Source: an uncultured Bacteroidia bacterium (GTDB lineage Bacteria; Bacteroidota; Bacteroidia; Bacteroidales; UBA932). From it: a stretch of DNA of 64,000 bases. Shown here piece after piece: positions 46,617-56,266 of the stretch. The notes under the pieces are model-generated. The model made no database searches. It was given only the letters and a program-made list of their open reading frames with translations, and had not been told where the DNA came from. The first letter of the stretch is position 1, and each line of letters begins with the position of its first letter. The DNA is taken from positions 1 through 64,000 of the forward strand of contig CACXNA010000017.1 of the NCBI GenBank assembly GCA_902768985.1. The letters are read 5' to 3'. The translations under genes and the position numbers were made by a program.

Positions 46617-46656
46617 TTTTGCAAATTCTGGAACTCTTTTGCAGATTCTGAAACTC
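46617..46656 (-). promoter_or_regulatory. Tandem 20-bp repeat, likely AraC operator
   Basis: On the minus strand GAGTTTCAGAATCTGCAAAA is followed without gap by GAGTTCCAGAATTTGCAAAA (18 of 20 identical). Two directly repeated sites two helical turns apart are the usual binding arrangement of AraC-family proteins, and an AraC gene ends 17 bases away. The repeats lie just upstream of a weak -7 box for the next gene. Binding itself is inferred. Confidence 0.6.
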
Positions 46657-46672
46657 CCGAAGGGGGAAAAGG

Positions 46673-47776
46673 CTACTTATCCGGATCGCGCATCCAGGCC
46701 GAAACCGTCTGTCCCGTGACCTGCTTGAACGATGCCGCGAAGGTACTGTAACTATGGAAGCCGCTCTCGTACGCAAGCTGCTGGGCGGTGAAAATGCGCC
46801 GCTCGGAAACAGCTTCATGGTACAAGCGGATGAAGTGCCGAATGCGAAGGCCGTTGATATAAGCGTTGTACGTTAGCCCCTGCTGGGCGAAGAAGCGGCT
46901 CAGGTAACTGTGGTTGGTGCCGATGGTCTGGGCGAGCTGCGCCAGGGTGAGGTCGTGCTGCAAGTAAAGCTGCGCCGCCTCGCACTTCTTTTCGAGCAGG
47001 GGTCCGATGTTGGCCGGGATCAGCGTTGACGCAGCCATCCGCTCGGCTTCTGCCGGATCTTCCTCCGGCAGGGCACCGGAGTTCAACTCCTGCAGCGTTT
47101 CCACGCGCCAAAGCAACAATCCGATCAGGACGAGCACGTCCACTTGCAGCAGATAGGTGACAACCAGGCCGGTATCTGAATTCTCGTAGATGACGAAGAA
47201 GATCAGGAAAACCGCCAGCACCAGAAGACTCAACCGGATCTCCTTGTGCTCCAGGTCGGCATAGTTGTCCTGCAGCCAGCGTCCATAGCGCCGGACAGCG
47301 AAAACTATATACAAAGTAAAGAGAACGATCAGCACCAGGAGATAGATGCGCAGCGGCAGGATAACGGACATGTCCGCGCGGAGAAAGTAGATGCCTGACA
47401 GGGCGAAAACGGGCAGCAGGGAGACGCAGACCGGCCAGAAAGGACGCCGCCGGTCCTGGAGCATGGCCAGCAGCGTACCCATCATCGTGGGAAGCATCGT
47501 GATCACGTCCAGGAAACAGACAATCCAATAGGCGGTCATCATGTCTTCCTGCGAGTCGATGGAGTTGGCAGCAATCATCCACCATACATGGCTGAGCGCC
47601 ACGGCAAGTAGGAAAGCAGCGGCCCAGCGGCGCAGGCGGACGGGAGACGTCACATCGGGTGCGATGGCGTTCGCCTTCCTGAACAGGAGAAAGAGGGCGG
47701 CCGCCACGCCCAGCAGCGTCACGCCGCCGCAGAGCATCACGAAGTAAACGTCTTGAAGAAGTTGCTGATAGTCCAT
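46673..47776 (-). CDS. Membrane-anchored AraC-family transcription factor
   Basis: A 367-residue regulator with six to seven membrane segments (about 1-230) and a C-terminal AraC/HTH_18 DNA-binding domain (about 260-365) with the two helix-turn-helix units LTLAQLAQTIGTNHSYLSRFF and TAQQLAYESGFHSYSTFAASFKQVTG. It would sense a signal at the membrane and bind DNA from there. It begins 11 bases after the pcrA stop with no room for its own intergenic promoter. The tandem repeat 17 bases beyond its end is the obvious target. Confidence 0.85.
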   Translation of the reverse strand: MDYQQLLQDVYFVMLCGGVTLLGVAAALFLLFRKANAIAPDVTSPVRLRRWAAAFLLAVALSHVWWMIAANSIDSQEDMMTAYWIVCFLDVITMLPTMMGTLLAMLQDRRRPFWPVCVSLLPVFALSGIYFLRADMSVILPLRIYLLVLIVLFTLYIVFAVRRYGRWLQDNYADLEHKEIRLSLLVLAVFLIFFVIYENSDTGLVVTYLLQVDVLVLIGLLLWRVETLQELNSGALPEEDPAEAERMAASTLIPANIGPLLEKKCEAAQLYLQHDLTLAQLAQTIGTNHSYLSRFFAQQGLTYNAYINGLRIRHFIRLYHEAVSERRIFTAQQLAYESGFHSYSTFAASFKQVTGQTVSAWMRDPDK

Positions 47777-47787
47777 ACTATTTTGTT

Positions 47788-50244
47788 CTATGCCAGCGGG
47801 CGGATTTTGGCGTATTTGAGCAGCAGGAGCTTCTCGCCGTGGTCGTCGAAGCGGATCTTGGCCTTCATCTCGGGGGCGCGGCCAGAGAGTTCAAGGATGG
47901 TGCCCGAGCCGAAACGGTTATGTTCAATCCGCTGACCAACAGTCAATTCCGTCATAGGTACTCCCACAAAATTCGCATCCGCGAGTGCTGACGCGGCGGC
48001 AGAAACACCTGTCCCCGGCTGGTTGGCGCGCGGGCGCCGGTCCGCGTCAGCGGATATCCGGCCATCCCCCTTGAGGGGGCGCAGGGGGTGAGAATTCGGA
48101 TCGATTCGGCCTTGTCCGAATCGTAAAGCTCCGCCACGCTTCTGATACTGCACACCGGAAGACTGACCATAAGTACCACCACCGACACCGAAGCGGTCGA
48201 GGCGGCCGCCGGTGAAGCGGGAGCCGAAGCCGCCCCATTCGTGCGTCACGCCGGCATTGTCGAAATCGGCATCCTCCAGCGGATTCTCGATATAGCGCGG
48301 ATCGATCTCCTTGAGGAAGCGGGACGGCGCGTTGGACTCGTGCTTGCCGTTGCGCATGCGCGTCCCGGCGAAGGACAGGCGCACCGCCTTCTTGGCGCGC
48401 GTCATCGCGACGTAGAAGAGCCGCCGCTCCTCCTCAACCTCCGGCTTCGCCGCCAGCATCGAGGCGCTCGGGAACAGGTTCTCCTCCATGCCGGCCACGA
48501 ACACGTACGGGAACTCCAGGCCCTTCGAGGAGTGGGCCGTCATCAGCGCCACTTTATTATTAGTATCCTCGTCCTCGCTCACGTCGACGTTGCTGAGCAG
48601 GGAGACGTTCTCCAGGAAATCGTCCAGCGTGAACACGCCGACCTCTCCCCCTTCGGCCTCGTAATCCTCGGCCTCCTCCCTGCGTTCCTCGACGAACTGC
48701 GCCACGCTGTTGATGAGCTCCTCGAGGTTCGCCACGCGGGACAGGCCCTCAATGGAGGTGTCCAGCTTGTAGAAGGCGTACAGGCCGCTCTCGTCGGCGA
48801 TACGCTTCGCCAGCTCCCAGGCGTCGGTCGTCGGGACGAGGCCCGACAGCCGGAGGATCATCTCGCAGAACGGCTGCACCTTGGGCACCTCGCGCGCGGC
48901 CTGGAAGAGCGGCCAGCCCTGCTGGCGCGCCACGGCCTCGATGGCCTCCATGGCCTTGTCGCCGACGCCGCGCGCGGGCTTGTTGACCACCCGGCGGAAC
49001 GACTCGTCGTCGCGCGGGTTGACGACCAGCTTGAAGTAGGCCATCATGTCCTTGACCTCGGCGCGGTCGAAGAACGAGTTGCCCGAATAAATCATATAAG
49101 GAATATTGCGCCGGCGGAGCTGCTCCTCCAGCGCGCGGGACTGCGCGTTCGTGCGGTACAGGATGGCGAAATCCTGGTACTGGGCCCGCGCGGTGCGCAT
49201 ACGCTCCAGGATCTCGGAGACGATCATCACCGCCTCCTCCGTCTCCGTGTAGGCCTTCAGCAGGCGGATCGGCTCCCCGTCCTCACCCACGGCGTAGCAC
49301 TCCTTGGGGATGCGCCCCTCGTTGTGGGCGATGAGCGAATTGGCGGCGTCCACGATGACCTGTGTGGAGCGGTAGTTGCGCTCCAGGCGGAAGAGCTTGC
49401 ACTCAGGGTAATCCTTCTTGAAACTGAGGATGTTCTCGATGCGCGCGCCGCGGAAGGCGTAGATGGACTGGCTGTCGTCGCCCACCACGCAGATGTTGTG
49501 GTGGCGCTGCGCCAGCTTCTTGAGGATCAGGTACTGCGCCTGGTTCGTGTCCTGGTACTCGTCCACCATCAAGTGCGTGAAGCGCCCGGAGATGGAGGCG
49601 AGCGCCTCCGGGTTATCCCGGAGCAAGTAGTTCATATTCAGCAGGATGTCGTCGAAGTCCATCACCCCGCTCTGCTTGAGCTTCTCCTGGTAGCGCTGGT
49701 AGACCTCCCCCAGGCGCGGGCGCTTGGCGTGGTAGTCCTGCGCCTGGAGCTCCTGGGCGGCCTGGTAGGCCGTGTAGGTAATGAGGTTATTCTTGGCCAT
49801 GGAGATGCGGGAGAGCACCTCGCGCGGCTTGTAGATCTTGTCGTCGAGTCCCATCTCCTTCACGCAGGCCTTGACGGCGCTCTGCGAGTCGGAGGTATCG
49901 TAGATGGTGAAATTGGTCGGATAGCCCAGCGATTCCGCGTACTCGCGCAGGAAACGCACGAACACGGCGTGGAAGGTGCCCATCACCACGCGCCGCACAT
50001 TTCCGTCGCCGACCATCGCGGCGATCCGTTCCTTCATCTCGCCGGCCGCCTTCTTCGTGAAGGTCAGCGCCAGGATGCGCGCATCTGCCTGTAATGCCAG
50101 TATATACGCCACCCGGCTGGTCAGCACGCGGGTTTTCCCGGATCCCGCTCCCGCCACGATTAGCACCGGTCCGTCCACCTGGCAGACGGCTCTCTTCTGC
50201 TCCTCGTTCAATTCTTCCAAAATCGTGTTCACTTTATCCATCAT
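47788..50244 (-). CDS. pcrA: UvrD/PcrA-type DNA helicase, with in-frame insertion
   Basis: An 818-residue superfamily I helicase. Motif I GAGSGKTRVLTSRVAY, motif II DEYQDTN, motif III GDDSQSIYAFRGA, motif IV RLERNYRST and motif VI VAMTRAKKAVRLSFAG are present; the C-terminal Tudor-like domain follows (LTVGQRIEHNRFGSG). Between it and the helicase core, about residues 710-743, lies an insertion from the repeat element also present in recG (core at 48059-48091). The reading frame is kept. ATGATG at 50244/50241 is the start; a TAATTTCG-like -7 box lies close upstream. Confidence 0.92.
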   Translation of the reverse strand: MMDKVNTILEELNEEQKRAVCQVDGPVLIVAGAGSGKTRVLTSRVAYILALQADARILALTFTKKAAGEMKERIAAMVGDGNVRRVVMGTFHAVFVRFLREYAESLGYPTNFTIYDTSDSQSAVKACVKEMGLDDKIYKPREVLSRISMAKNNLITYTAYQAAQELQAQDYHAKRPRLGEVYQRYQEKLKQSGVMDFDDILLNMNYLLRDNPEALASISGRFTHLMVDEYQDTNQAQYLILKKLAQRHHNICVVGDDSQSIYAFRGARIENILSFKKDYPECKLFRLERNYRSTQVIVDAANSLIAHNEGRIPKECYAVGEDGEPIRLLKAYTETEEAVMIVSEILERMRTARAQYQDFAILYRTNAQSRALEEQLRRRNIPYMIYSGNSFFDRAEVKDMMAYFKLVVNPRDDESFRRVVNKPARGVGDKAMEAIEAVARQQGWPLFQAAREVPKVQPFCEMILRLSGLVPTTDAWELAKRIADESGLYAFYKLDTSIEGLSRVANLEELINSVAQFVEERREEAEDYEAEGGEVGVFTLDDFLENVSLLSNVDVSEDEDTNNKVALMTAHSSKGLEFPYVFVAGMEENLFPSASMLAAKPEVEEERRLFYVAMTRAKKAVRLSFAGTRMRNGKHESNAPSRFLKEIDPRYIENPLEDADFDNAGVTHEWGGFGSRFTGGRLDRFGVGGGTYGQSSGVQYQKRGGALRFGQGRIDPNSHPLRPLKGDGRISADADRRPRANQPGTGVSAAASALADANFVGVPMTELTVGQRIEHNRFGSGTILELSGRAPEMKAKIRFDDHGEKLLLLKYAKIRPLA
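48010..48120 (+). repeat. Insertion element copy in pcrA
   Basis: The 33-bp core at 48059-48091 is the reverse complement of the recG core with a single mismatch. Further shared sequence (CGGCGCCC-CGC-CCA) extends the match on one side. It is bounded by imperfect direct repeats GGACAAGG and GGACAGG (minus strand). Flanking hairpins are again formed by inverted copies of adjacent pcrA sequence: CGATTCGG/CCGAATCG (48102-48123), and GCTGACGCGG with its complement (47987-48051). It is in the opposite orientation to the gene compared with recG, so it is translated as a different peptide. Confidence 0.7.
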
Positions 50245-50315
50245 AGCGGCACGAAATTACAAAAAAAAGTGGTATCTTCGCGTCGCGATTTGCGAAAACT
50301 TATAACGTTATATTC

Positions 50316-51677
50316 ATGTCACAAACCTTCGTTTTGAAAAAGGGTCTGAACATCCCCATTGCGGGTGAAGCAGAACTCCGTGTCTCAAAGACGATTGCGC
50401 CGGGCATTGTGGCCGTCCAACCGACGGACTTCAAGGGTTTCCTCCCGCGACTGCTGGTCAAGGAAGGCGATCCCGTGCTCTGCGGTTCCCCCGTCGCTGC
50501 AGACAAAAAGAACGCCGACATCCTCCTGACCTCCCCCGTGAGCGGTACGGTCAAGGAGATTGTCCGTGGCGAGAAACGCAAGCTGCTGGCCATCCTGATC
50601 GAATCGGACGGCAAGCGGCAGTGCGTCGACTTCGGAGCTAAGGACGCAAGCCAGCTGGACGCCGCGCAAGTGCGCGAGGCGCTTCTCCAGAGCGGCCTGT
50701 GGCCCTGGCTGATCCAGCGCCCGTACGGCATCCTCGCCAACCCCGAGGTCCGTCCGCGCGACATCTTCGTCTCCACCTTCAGCACCGCGCCGCTCTCCGC
50801 GGACGCCGCTTTCTGCTTCGGCAGCGAGCTGGCCGCCGCCCAGGCGGGCATCTGCGCCCTCACCAAGCTGACGGACGGCAAGGTCTACGTCGGCCTTGAC
50901 GGCAACAAAGCCTCCTCCGCTTTCGCGGGCCTGAAGCACTGCGAGCTGAACACCTTCCGCGGTCCGCACCCCGCCGGCAACGTGGGCGTGCAGATCAGCC
51001 ACATCGCCCCGATCCGCAAGGAAGACACCGTCTGGACGGTCTCCCTCGCCGGCCTCGTCGCGATCGGCAAGCTCTTCACCACGGGCAAGTACGACGTGCG
51101 CCGCAAGGTCGCCGTCACCGGCCCGATGGCTCTCCAGCCTTCCTACGTCGACGCCCTCCCGGGCACGCCGATGCAGGATCTCGCCGCCTTCTTCGGCAAC
51201 ACCCCCGCCGAGCAGCTCCGCGTCATCAGCGGTGACGTGCTCAGCGGCACGTCCGTGGGCGCCGCGGGCTACCTCGGCTACTTCGACAACCAGATCACGA
51301 TCCTGCGCGAAGGCACCGACCAGGAGCTCCTCGGCTGGATCCGTCCTTTCCGCTTCAACCAGTTCAGCGCCGACCGCAGCTACTTCTCCTGGCTCCTGCC
51401 GAAGAAGAAGTACGCCATGAGCACCAACCTGCACGGCGGTCCCCGCGCGTTCCTGATGAACGACGGCTACTATGCCAAGGTCCTCCCGATGGACCTCTAC
51501 CCCGTCTACCTCGCCAAGGCCTGCCTCGCGGGCGAAATCGAGAAGATGGAGAAGTTCGGCATCTACGAAGTGCTCCCCGAGGACCTCGCCACCTGCGAGT
51601 TCGTCGACCCGAGCAAGAACAATATCCAGGCAATGATCGAACAGGGCATCAACCTGATGCTCAAGGAAATGGCTTAA
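50316..51677 (+). CDS. nqrA: Na+-translocating NADH:quinone reductase subunit A
   Basis: The 453-residue NqrA subunit, cytoplasmic side of the sodium-pumping NADH:ubiquinone (menaquinone) oxidoreductase. It has the typical Barrel-sandwich opening (KKGLNIPIAGEAEL) and the family region VGVQISHIAPIRK. It is first of the six-gene nqr operon; nqrB starts four bases after its stop. A TATCTTCG -7-like box lies at 50273-50280. Confidence 0.95.
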   Translation: MSQTFVLKKGLNIPIAGEAELRVSKTIAPGIVAVQPTDFKGFLPRLLVKEGDPVLCGSPVAADKKNADILLTSPVSGTVKEIVRGEKRKLLAILIESDGKRQCVDFGAKDASQLDAAQVREALLQSGLWPWLIQRPYGILANPEVRPRDIFVSTFSTAPLSADAAFCFGSELAAAQAGICALTKLTDGKVYVGLDGNKASSAFAGLKHCELNTFRGPHPAGNVGVQISHIAPIRKEDTVWTVSLAGLVAIGKLFTTGKYDVRRKVAVTGPMALQPSYVDALPGTPMQDLAAFFGNTPAEQLRVISGDVLSGTSVGAAGYLGYFDNQITILREGTDQELLGWIRPFRFNQFSADRSYFSWLLPKKKYAMSTNLHGGPRAFLMNDGYYAKVLPMDLYPVYLAKACLAGEIEKMEKFGIYEVLPEDLATCEFVDPSKNNIQAMIEQGINLMLKEMA

Positions 51678-51681
51678 AAGT

Positions 51682-52797
51682 ATGAACAGTAATTTCGAAA
51701 AAGGCGGCAAATTCTACTGGCTGCACTCTACGGTTGACGCTTTTGAGACTTTCCTGCACGTGCCGGGCACCGTCACCAAGAAGGGTTCCCACGTCCGTGA
51801 CTCCATCGATCTCAAGCGCATCCTCATCCTCGTGGTGATCGCCGCCGTGCCCGCAGCCCTCTTCGGCATGTGGAACGTCGGTTATCAGCACGGCCTGGCG
51901 GTGGGTGACCTCCGCCTCAACATCATCGGTAACTGGTGGTACGGATTCCTCCGTGTCCTGCCTCTCTACCTGGTCTCCTACATCGTCGGTCTCGGCATCG
52001 AGTTCGCCTCCTGCCAGATCCGCGGCGAAGAAGTGAGCGAGGGCTACCTCGTGTCCGGTTTCTTCATTCCCCTCATCGTCCCGGTGGACATCCCCCTGTG
52101 GATGCTCGGCGTCGCCGTCGCGTTCGCCGTCATCTTCGGCAAGGAGGTCTTCGGCGGCACGGGCATGAACATCGTCAACCCGGCGATCCTGACGCGCGCC
52201 TTCCTCTTCTTCTCCTACCCGAACTACATGTCCGGCTCCGACTGCTGGATCCACTACAAACCGACCGAGCAGCTCGTGGACGGCTTCACCGGCGCCACCC
52301 CGCTCGCGCTGGACGGCGCCACCGCGCAGTACGGCACCGGTTTCTGGGATCTCTTCATCGGTACGGTCCCGGGCTCCGTGGGTGAGACTTCCGTGATCGC
52401 CATCCTGCTGGGTGCCATCATCCTCATCTGGACCGGCATCGCCAGCTGGAAGATCATGCTCAGCGGCATCCTCGGTGTCCTCTTCGTGGGCGGCATCGGC
52501 GACCTGGCCGGCATCACCACGATCCCCTGCTACATGCAGCTCCTCTACGGCGGCTTCGCCTTCGGTATCGTCTTCATGGCGACCGACCCGGTCACGTCCG
52601 CCCAGACCGAGTGCGGCAAGTGGATCTACGGCTTCCTGATCGGCGCCCTCTGTATCACCGTGCGCCTCTTCAACCCGGGCTACGCCGAGGGTATGATGCT
52701 CGCCATCCTGCTCTGCAACGTCTTCGCTCCGCTGATCGACCACGTCGTCATCAGCACGCACATTTCCCGTCGGGAAAAGAAACTCAAAACCGCCTAG
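51682..52797 (+). CDS. nqrB: Na+-NQR subunit B
   Basis: A 371-residue integral membrane subunit with about ten membrane segments. The covalent-FMN Thr lies in DGFTGATPLA. It also binds riboflavin and participates in the sodium path. It has normal length and is four bases after nqrA. Confidence 0.95.
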   Translation: MNSNFEKGGKFYWLHSTVDAFETFLHVPGTVTKKGSHVRDSIDLKRILILVVIAAVPAALFGMWNVGYQHGLAVGDLRLNIIGNWWYGFLRVLPLYLVSYIVGLGIEFASCQIRGEEVSEGYLVSGFFIPLIVPVDIPLWMLGVAVAFAVIFGKEVFGGTGMNIVNPAILTRAFLFFSYPNYMSGSDCWIHYKPTEQLVDGFTGATPLALDGATAQYGTGFWDLFIGTVPGSVGETSVIAILLGAIILIWTGIASWKIMLSGILGVLFVGGIGDLAGITTIPCYMQLLYGGFAFGIVFMATDPVTSAQTECGKWIYGFLIGALCITVRLFNPGYAEGMMLAILLCNVFAPLIDHVVISTHISRREKKLKTA

Positions 52798-52801
52798 CCG
52801 T

Positions 52802-53581
52802 ATGAATACCAATAGCAACGCATATACTGTCATCTACACCACCCTCGTGGTTGTAGTCGTGGCTGCTGTCCTGGCTTTCACGGCCATGAAGCTCAAGCCC
52901 TCGCAGAGTGCCAACGCCAAGGCGGAAACCCTGCGCCAGATGATGTCCGCGGCCGGTATCAAGTCGACGGACGAACTCTACGCCACCAAGAACGCCGATG
53001 TCCTGCAGCTCTACGCCGACAACATCGAACAGGCCTACACCATCGGTCTGGACGGTGAGCAGAACGGCACCCTGTCCACCGAGCTGAAGAACATCGAGCT
53101 GGTGGACAACCTCAAGCCGCAGAACAAGGCCATCAAGGAGAACACCGGAGTGACCCTCCCGGTCTACGTTTTCAAGAGCGGCGTCGCCGTGATGCCGATC
53201 TACGGAGCCGGCCTCTGGGGCCCGATCTGGGGCTATGTCGCCTTCCAGCCGGACCACTACACCATCGCCGGCGCCTACTTCGACCATGAGTCCGAGACCC
53301 CGGGCCTCGGCGCCAAGATCAAGGACGAAGCCTGGTTCCGCGAGAAGTTCATCGGCAAGAAGGTCGAATGGGGCGCCGAGCCCGCCTTCAAGCTCGAGAA
53401 GAACGTCGAAGCTACCGGCGCTGAGAACGCCGTGGACGCCATCACCGGCGCCACGATGACCTCCAAGGGCCTGAACGAGGCGCTCAACGTCTGGTTCAAG
53501 GCCTACGAGAAGCACTTCGGCCTCGGAGCTTTCTTCGGTATGCTCGAAGAACACGAAATCACTAACGAAGAGGAGGAATAA
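52802..53581 (+). CDS. nqrC: Na+-NQR subunit C
   Basis: A 259-residue subunit with one N-terminal membrane segment (about 9-28) and a periplasmic FMN-binding domain. The covalent FMN attaches to Thr in DAITGATMTSKG near residue 220. It lies four bases after nqrB. Confidence 0.95.
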   Translation: MNTNSNAYTVIYTTLVVVVVAAVLAFTAMKLKPSQSANAKAETLRQMMSAAGIKSTDELYATKNADVLQLYADNIEQAYTIGLDGEQNGTLSTELKNIELVDNLKPQNKAIKENTGVTLPVYVFKSGVAVMPIYGAGLWGPIWGYVAFQPDHYTIAGAYFDHESETPGLGAKIKDEAWFREKFIGKKVEWGAEPAFKLEKNVEATGAENAVDAITGATMTSKGLNEALNVWFKAYEKHFGLGAFFGMLEEHEITNEEEE

Positions 53582-53583
53582 TT

Positions 53584-54195
<612 letters not shown>

Positions 54196-54207
54196 TCGCG
54201 AAGCCCT

Positions 54208-54822
54208 ATGGAATATATCAGCTTATTCGTCAAGTCAATCTTTGTTGACAACATGATCTTCGCATACTTCCTGGGTATGTGCTCATACCTGGCGGTATCG
54301 AAGAATGTGAAGACAGCCAACGGCCTGGGCCTCGCTGTGATCTTCGTGCTCTTCTTCACCCTCCCCATCAACTGGGTCCTGAACACCTACGTGCTTCAGC
54401 CGGGCGCCCTCAAGTGGCTCGGTCCCCAGTTCGCCGAGGTGGACCTGAGCTTCCTGAGTTTCATCGTCTTCATCGCGGTGATCGCCGCCTTCGTGCAGAT
54501 CGTCGAGATGATCGTCGAGAAATATCTTCCTTCGCTGTACTCCTCGCTGGGTATCTTCCTGCCGCTGATCGCGGTGAACTGCTCCATCCTGGGCGGTTCC
54601 CTCTTCATGCAGCAGCGTGACTTCCCGACCCTCGGCGAACCGCTCGTCTATGCGCTGGGTTCCGGCATCGGCTGGTACCTCGCCATCGTCTGCCTCGCCG
54701 CCATCCGCGAGAAGATGTCCTACAGCAACGTGCCCGCACCGCTCAAGGGCGTCGGCATCACCTTCATCACGGTGGGCCTGATGGGCATGGCGTTCATGAT
54801 CTTCATGGGTATTCAATTATAG
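54208..54822 (+). CDS. nqrE: Na+-NQR subunit E
   Basis: A 204-residue, six-segment membrane subunit paralogous to NqrD, with the family sequence [20 protein letters not shown]. Conserved Cys residues in the membrane, such as the one in FLGMCSYL, are consistent with the iron site shared by NqrD/E. Operon position is normal. Confidence 0.95.
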   Translation: MEYISLFVKSIFVDNMIFAYFLGMCSYLAVSKNVKTANGLGLAVIFVLFFTLPINWVLNTYVLQPGALKWLGPQFAEVDLSFLSFIVFIAVIAAFVQIVEMIVEKYLPSLYSSLGIFLPLIAVNCSILGGSLFMQQRDFPTLGEPLVYALGSGIGWYLAIVCLAAIREKMSYSNVPAPLKGVGITFITVGLMGMAFMIFMGIQL

Positions 54823-54834
54823 GAGGAACGCGCT

Positions 54835-56109
54835 ATGACACCTACAATCTTAGCTTCTATCGCAGTCATCGTCCTCGTGACGCTGCTGCTGGTGGTCCTC
54901 CTGCTCGTGATCAAGGGCATCGTGACCCCGAAGGGTACTATCCAAATCGACATCAACAACGGCAAGAAGACCCTCTCCGTCAATCCGGGCAACTCCCTGA
55001 TGAACACGCTCGCCGAGCAGAAGATCTTCCTCCCCTCCGCCTGCGGCGGCAAGGCCAACTGCGGCCAGTGCAAGGTCCAGGTGCTCGAGGGCGGCGGTGA
55101 GATCCTCCCGACCGAGACCGGCTTCTTCAACCGCAAGCAGATCAAGGAAGGCTGGCGCCTGGGCTGCCAGGTCAAGGTCAAGGACAACCTGAAGATCCAG
55201 GTGGCCGAGTCCGCCCTCTCCGTGAAGAAACTCGAGTGCGAAGTGATCTCCAACGAGAACGTCGCGACGTTCATCAAGGAGTTCACCGTCCGCCTCCCCG
55301 AAGGCGAGGAGCTCGAATTCAAGAGCGGCGAGTACATCCAGATCGACATCCCCGCGTACGAGGCCGACTTCGCCGACATGGGCGTGGCCGACATCTACAA
55401 GGGCGACTGGGAGAAATACGGCATCACCGGGCTCAAGTTCAAGAACGACGTCCCGACGATCCGCGCCTACTCCATGGCTTCCTATCCCGGCGAGAAGGGC
55501 ATCATCAAGCTCAACGTGCGTATCGCGACCCCGCCGTTCGACCGCACCCAGCCGAAGGGCGTCTTCAAGTTCGTCCCCGGCGTGCCTCCGGGAATCGCCT
55601 CCACGTACGTGTTCTCCCGCAAGCCGGGCGACAAGGTCATGATCAGCGGTCCTTACGGTGAGTTCCTCCTCCCGAAGAACGATCCGGAAGATATGGAATA
55701 CATCTTCGTGGGCGGTGGCGCCGGTATGGCTCCGCTCCGCAGCCACATCATGCAGCTGTTCAAGACCCTCAAGACCGGCCGCAAGGTCCGCTTCTTCTAC
55801 GGCGCCCGCGCCCTCGTCGAGGCCTTCTACCTGGAGGACTTCGCCGAGATCGAAAAGGAGTTCCCGAACTTCCACTTCACCCTGGCCCTGGACCGTCCGG
55901 ACCCGGCAGCCGATGCCGCCGGCGTCAAGTACACCCCGGGCTTCGTGCACAACGTGATGTACGAGACCTACCTCAAGGACCACGAGGCCCCCGAGGACAT
56001 CAAGTACTTCATGTGCGGCCCTCCTATGATGGTCAAGTGCGTGAACGAGCTCCTCGACTCCCTCGGCGTCGCGCCGGAGAACGTCCTCTACGACAACTTC
56101 GGAGGTTAA
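54835..56109 (+). CDS. nqrF: Na+-NQR subunit F
   Basis: The 424-residue electron-entry subunit: an N-terminal membrane anchor (about 4-25), a 2Fe-2S ferredoxin domain with ACGGKANCGQCKVQV, an FAD-binding domain (RAYSMASYPGE), and an NADH-binding domain ending in YDNFGG. It accepts electrons from NADH. It is the last nqr gene, closed by a strong terminator. Confidence 0.96.
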   Translation: MTPTILASIAVIVLVTLLLVVLLLVIKGIVTPKGTIQIDINNGKKTLSVNPGNSLMNTLAEQKIFLPSACGGKANCGQCKVQVLEGGGEILPTETGFFNRKQIKEGWRLGCQVKVKDNLKIQVAESALSVKKLECEVISNENVATFIKEFTVRLPEGEELEFKSGEYIQIDIPAYEADFADMGVADIYKGDWEKYGITGLKFKNDVPTIRAYSMASYPGEKGIIKLNVRIATPPFDRTQPKGVFKFVPGVPPGIASTYVFSRKPGDKVMISGPYGEFLLPKNDPEDMEYIFVGGGAGMAPLRSHIMQLFKTLKTGRKVRFFYGARALVEAFYLEDFAEIEKEFPNFHFTLALDRPDPAADAAGVKYTPGFVHNVMYETYLKDHEAPEDIKYFMCGPPMMVKCVNELLDSLGVAPENVLYDNFGG

Positions 56110-56136
56110 CGGTCCGCCGAACACCTTTTAATATTG

Positions 56137-56172
56137 AATCAAGCCCGCTCAAAAAGCGGGCTTGATTTTTTG
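56137..56172 (+). terminator. Rho-independent terminator of the nqr operon
   Basis: A perfect 13-bp stem AATCAAGCCCGCT with its complement, a 5-base loop and a T run, 27 bases after nqrF. Confidence 0.93.
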
Positions 56173-56230
56173 TCTGATCGGAAAATCGGGAATTATTTCA
56201 CAATTACCCCCTGACGAATTTTACAGGTTC

Positions 56231-56261
56231 TTGGAGGATTGTCCGGCCGCAACTACTTTTG
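56231..56261 (+). promoter_or_regulatory. Promoter of the fimbrial-type lipoprotein gene
   Basis: TTG at 56231-56233, a 20-base spacer and TACTTTTG at 56254-56261 match the Bacteroidetes arrangement. The ATG at 56267 is only five bases beyond the -7 box, so the mRNA should be leaderless, and longer upstream starts in the frame are excluded. Confidence 0.65.
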
Positions 56262-56266
56262 CTGCC

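Noticed and set aside
32475-47776. Integrated phage or integrative conjugative element
   Set aside because: No integrase, relaxase, Tra proteins, tRNA attachment site or long direct repeats were seen at the edges of the accessory block.
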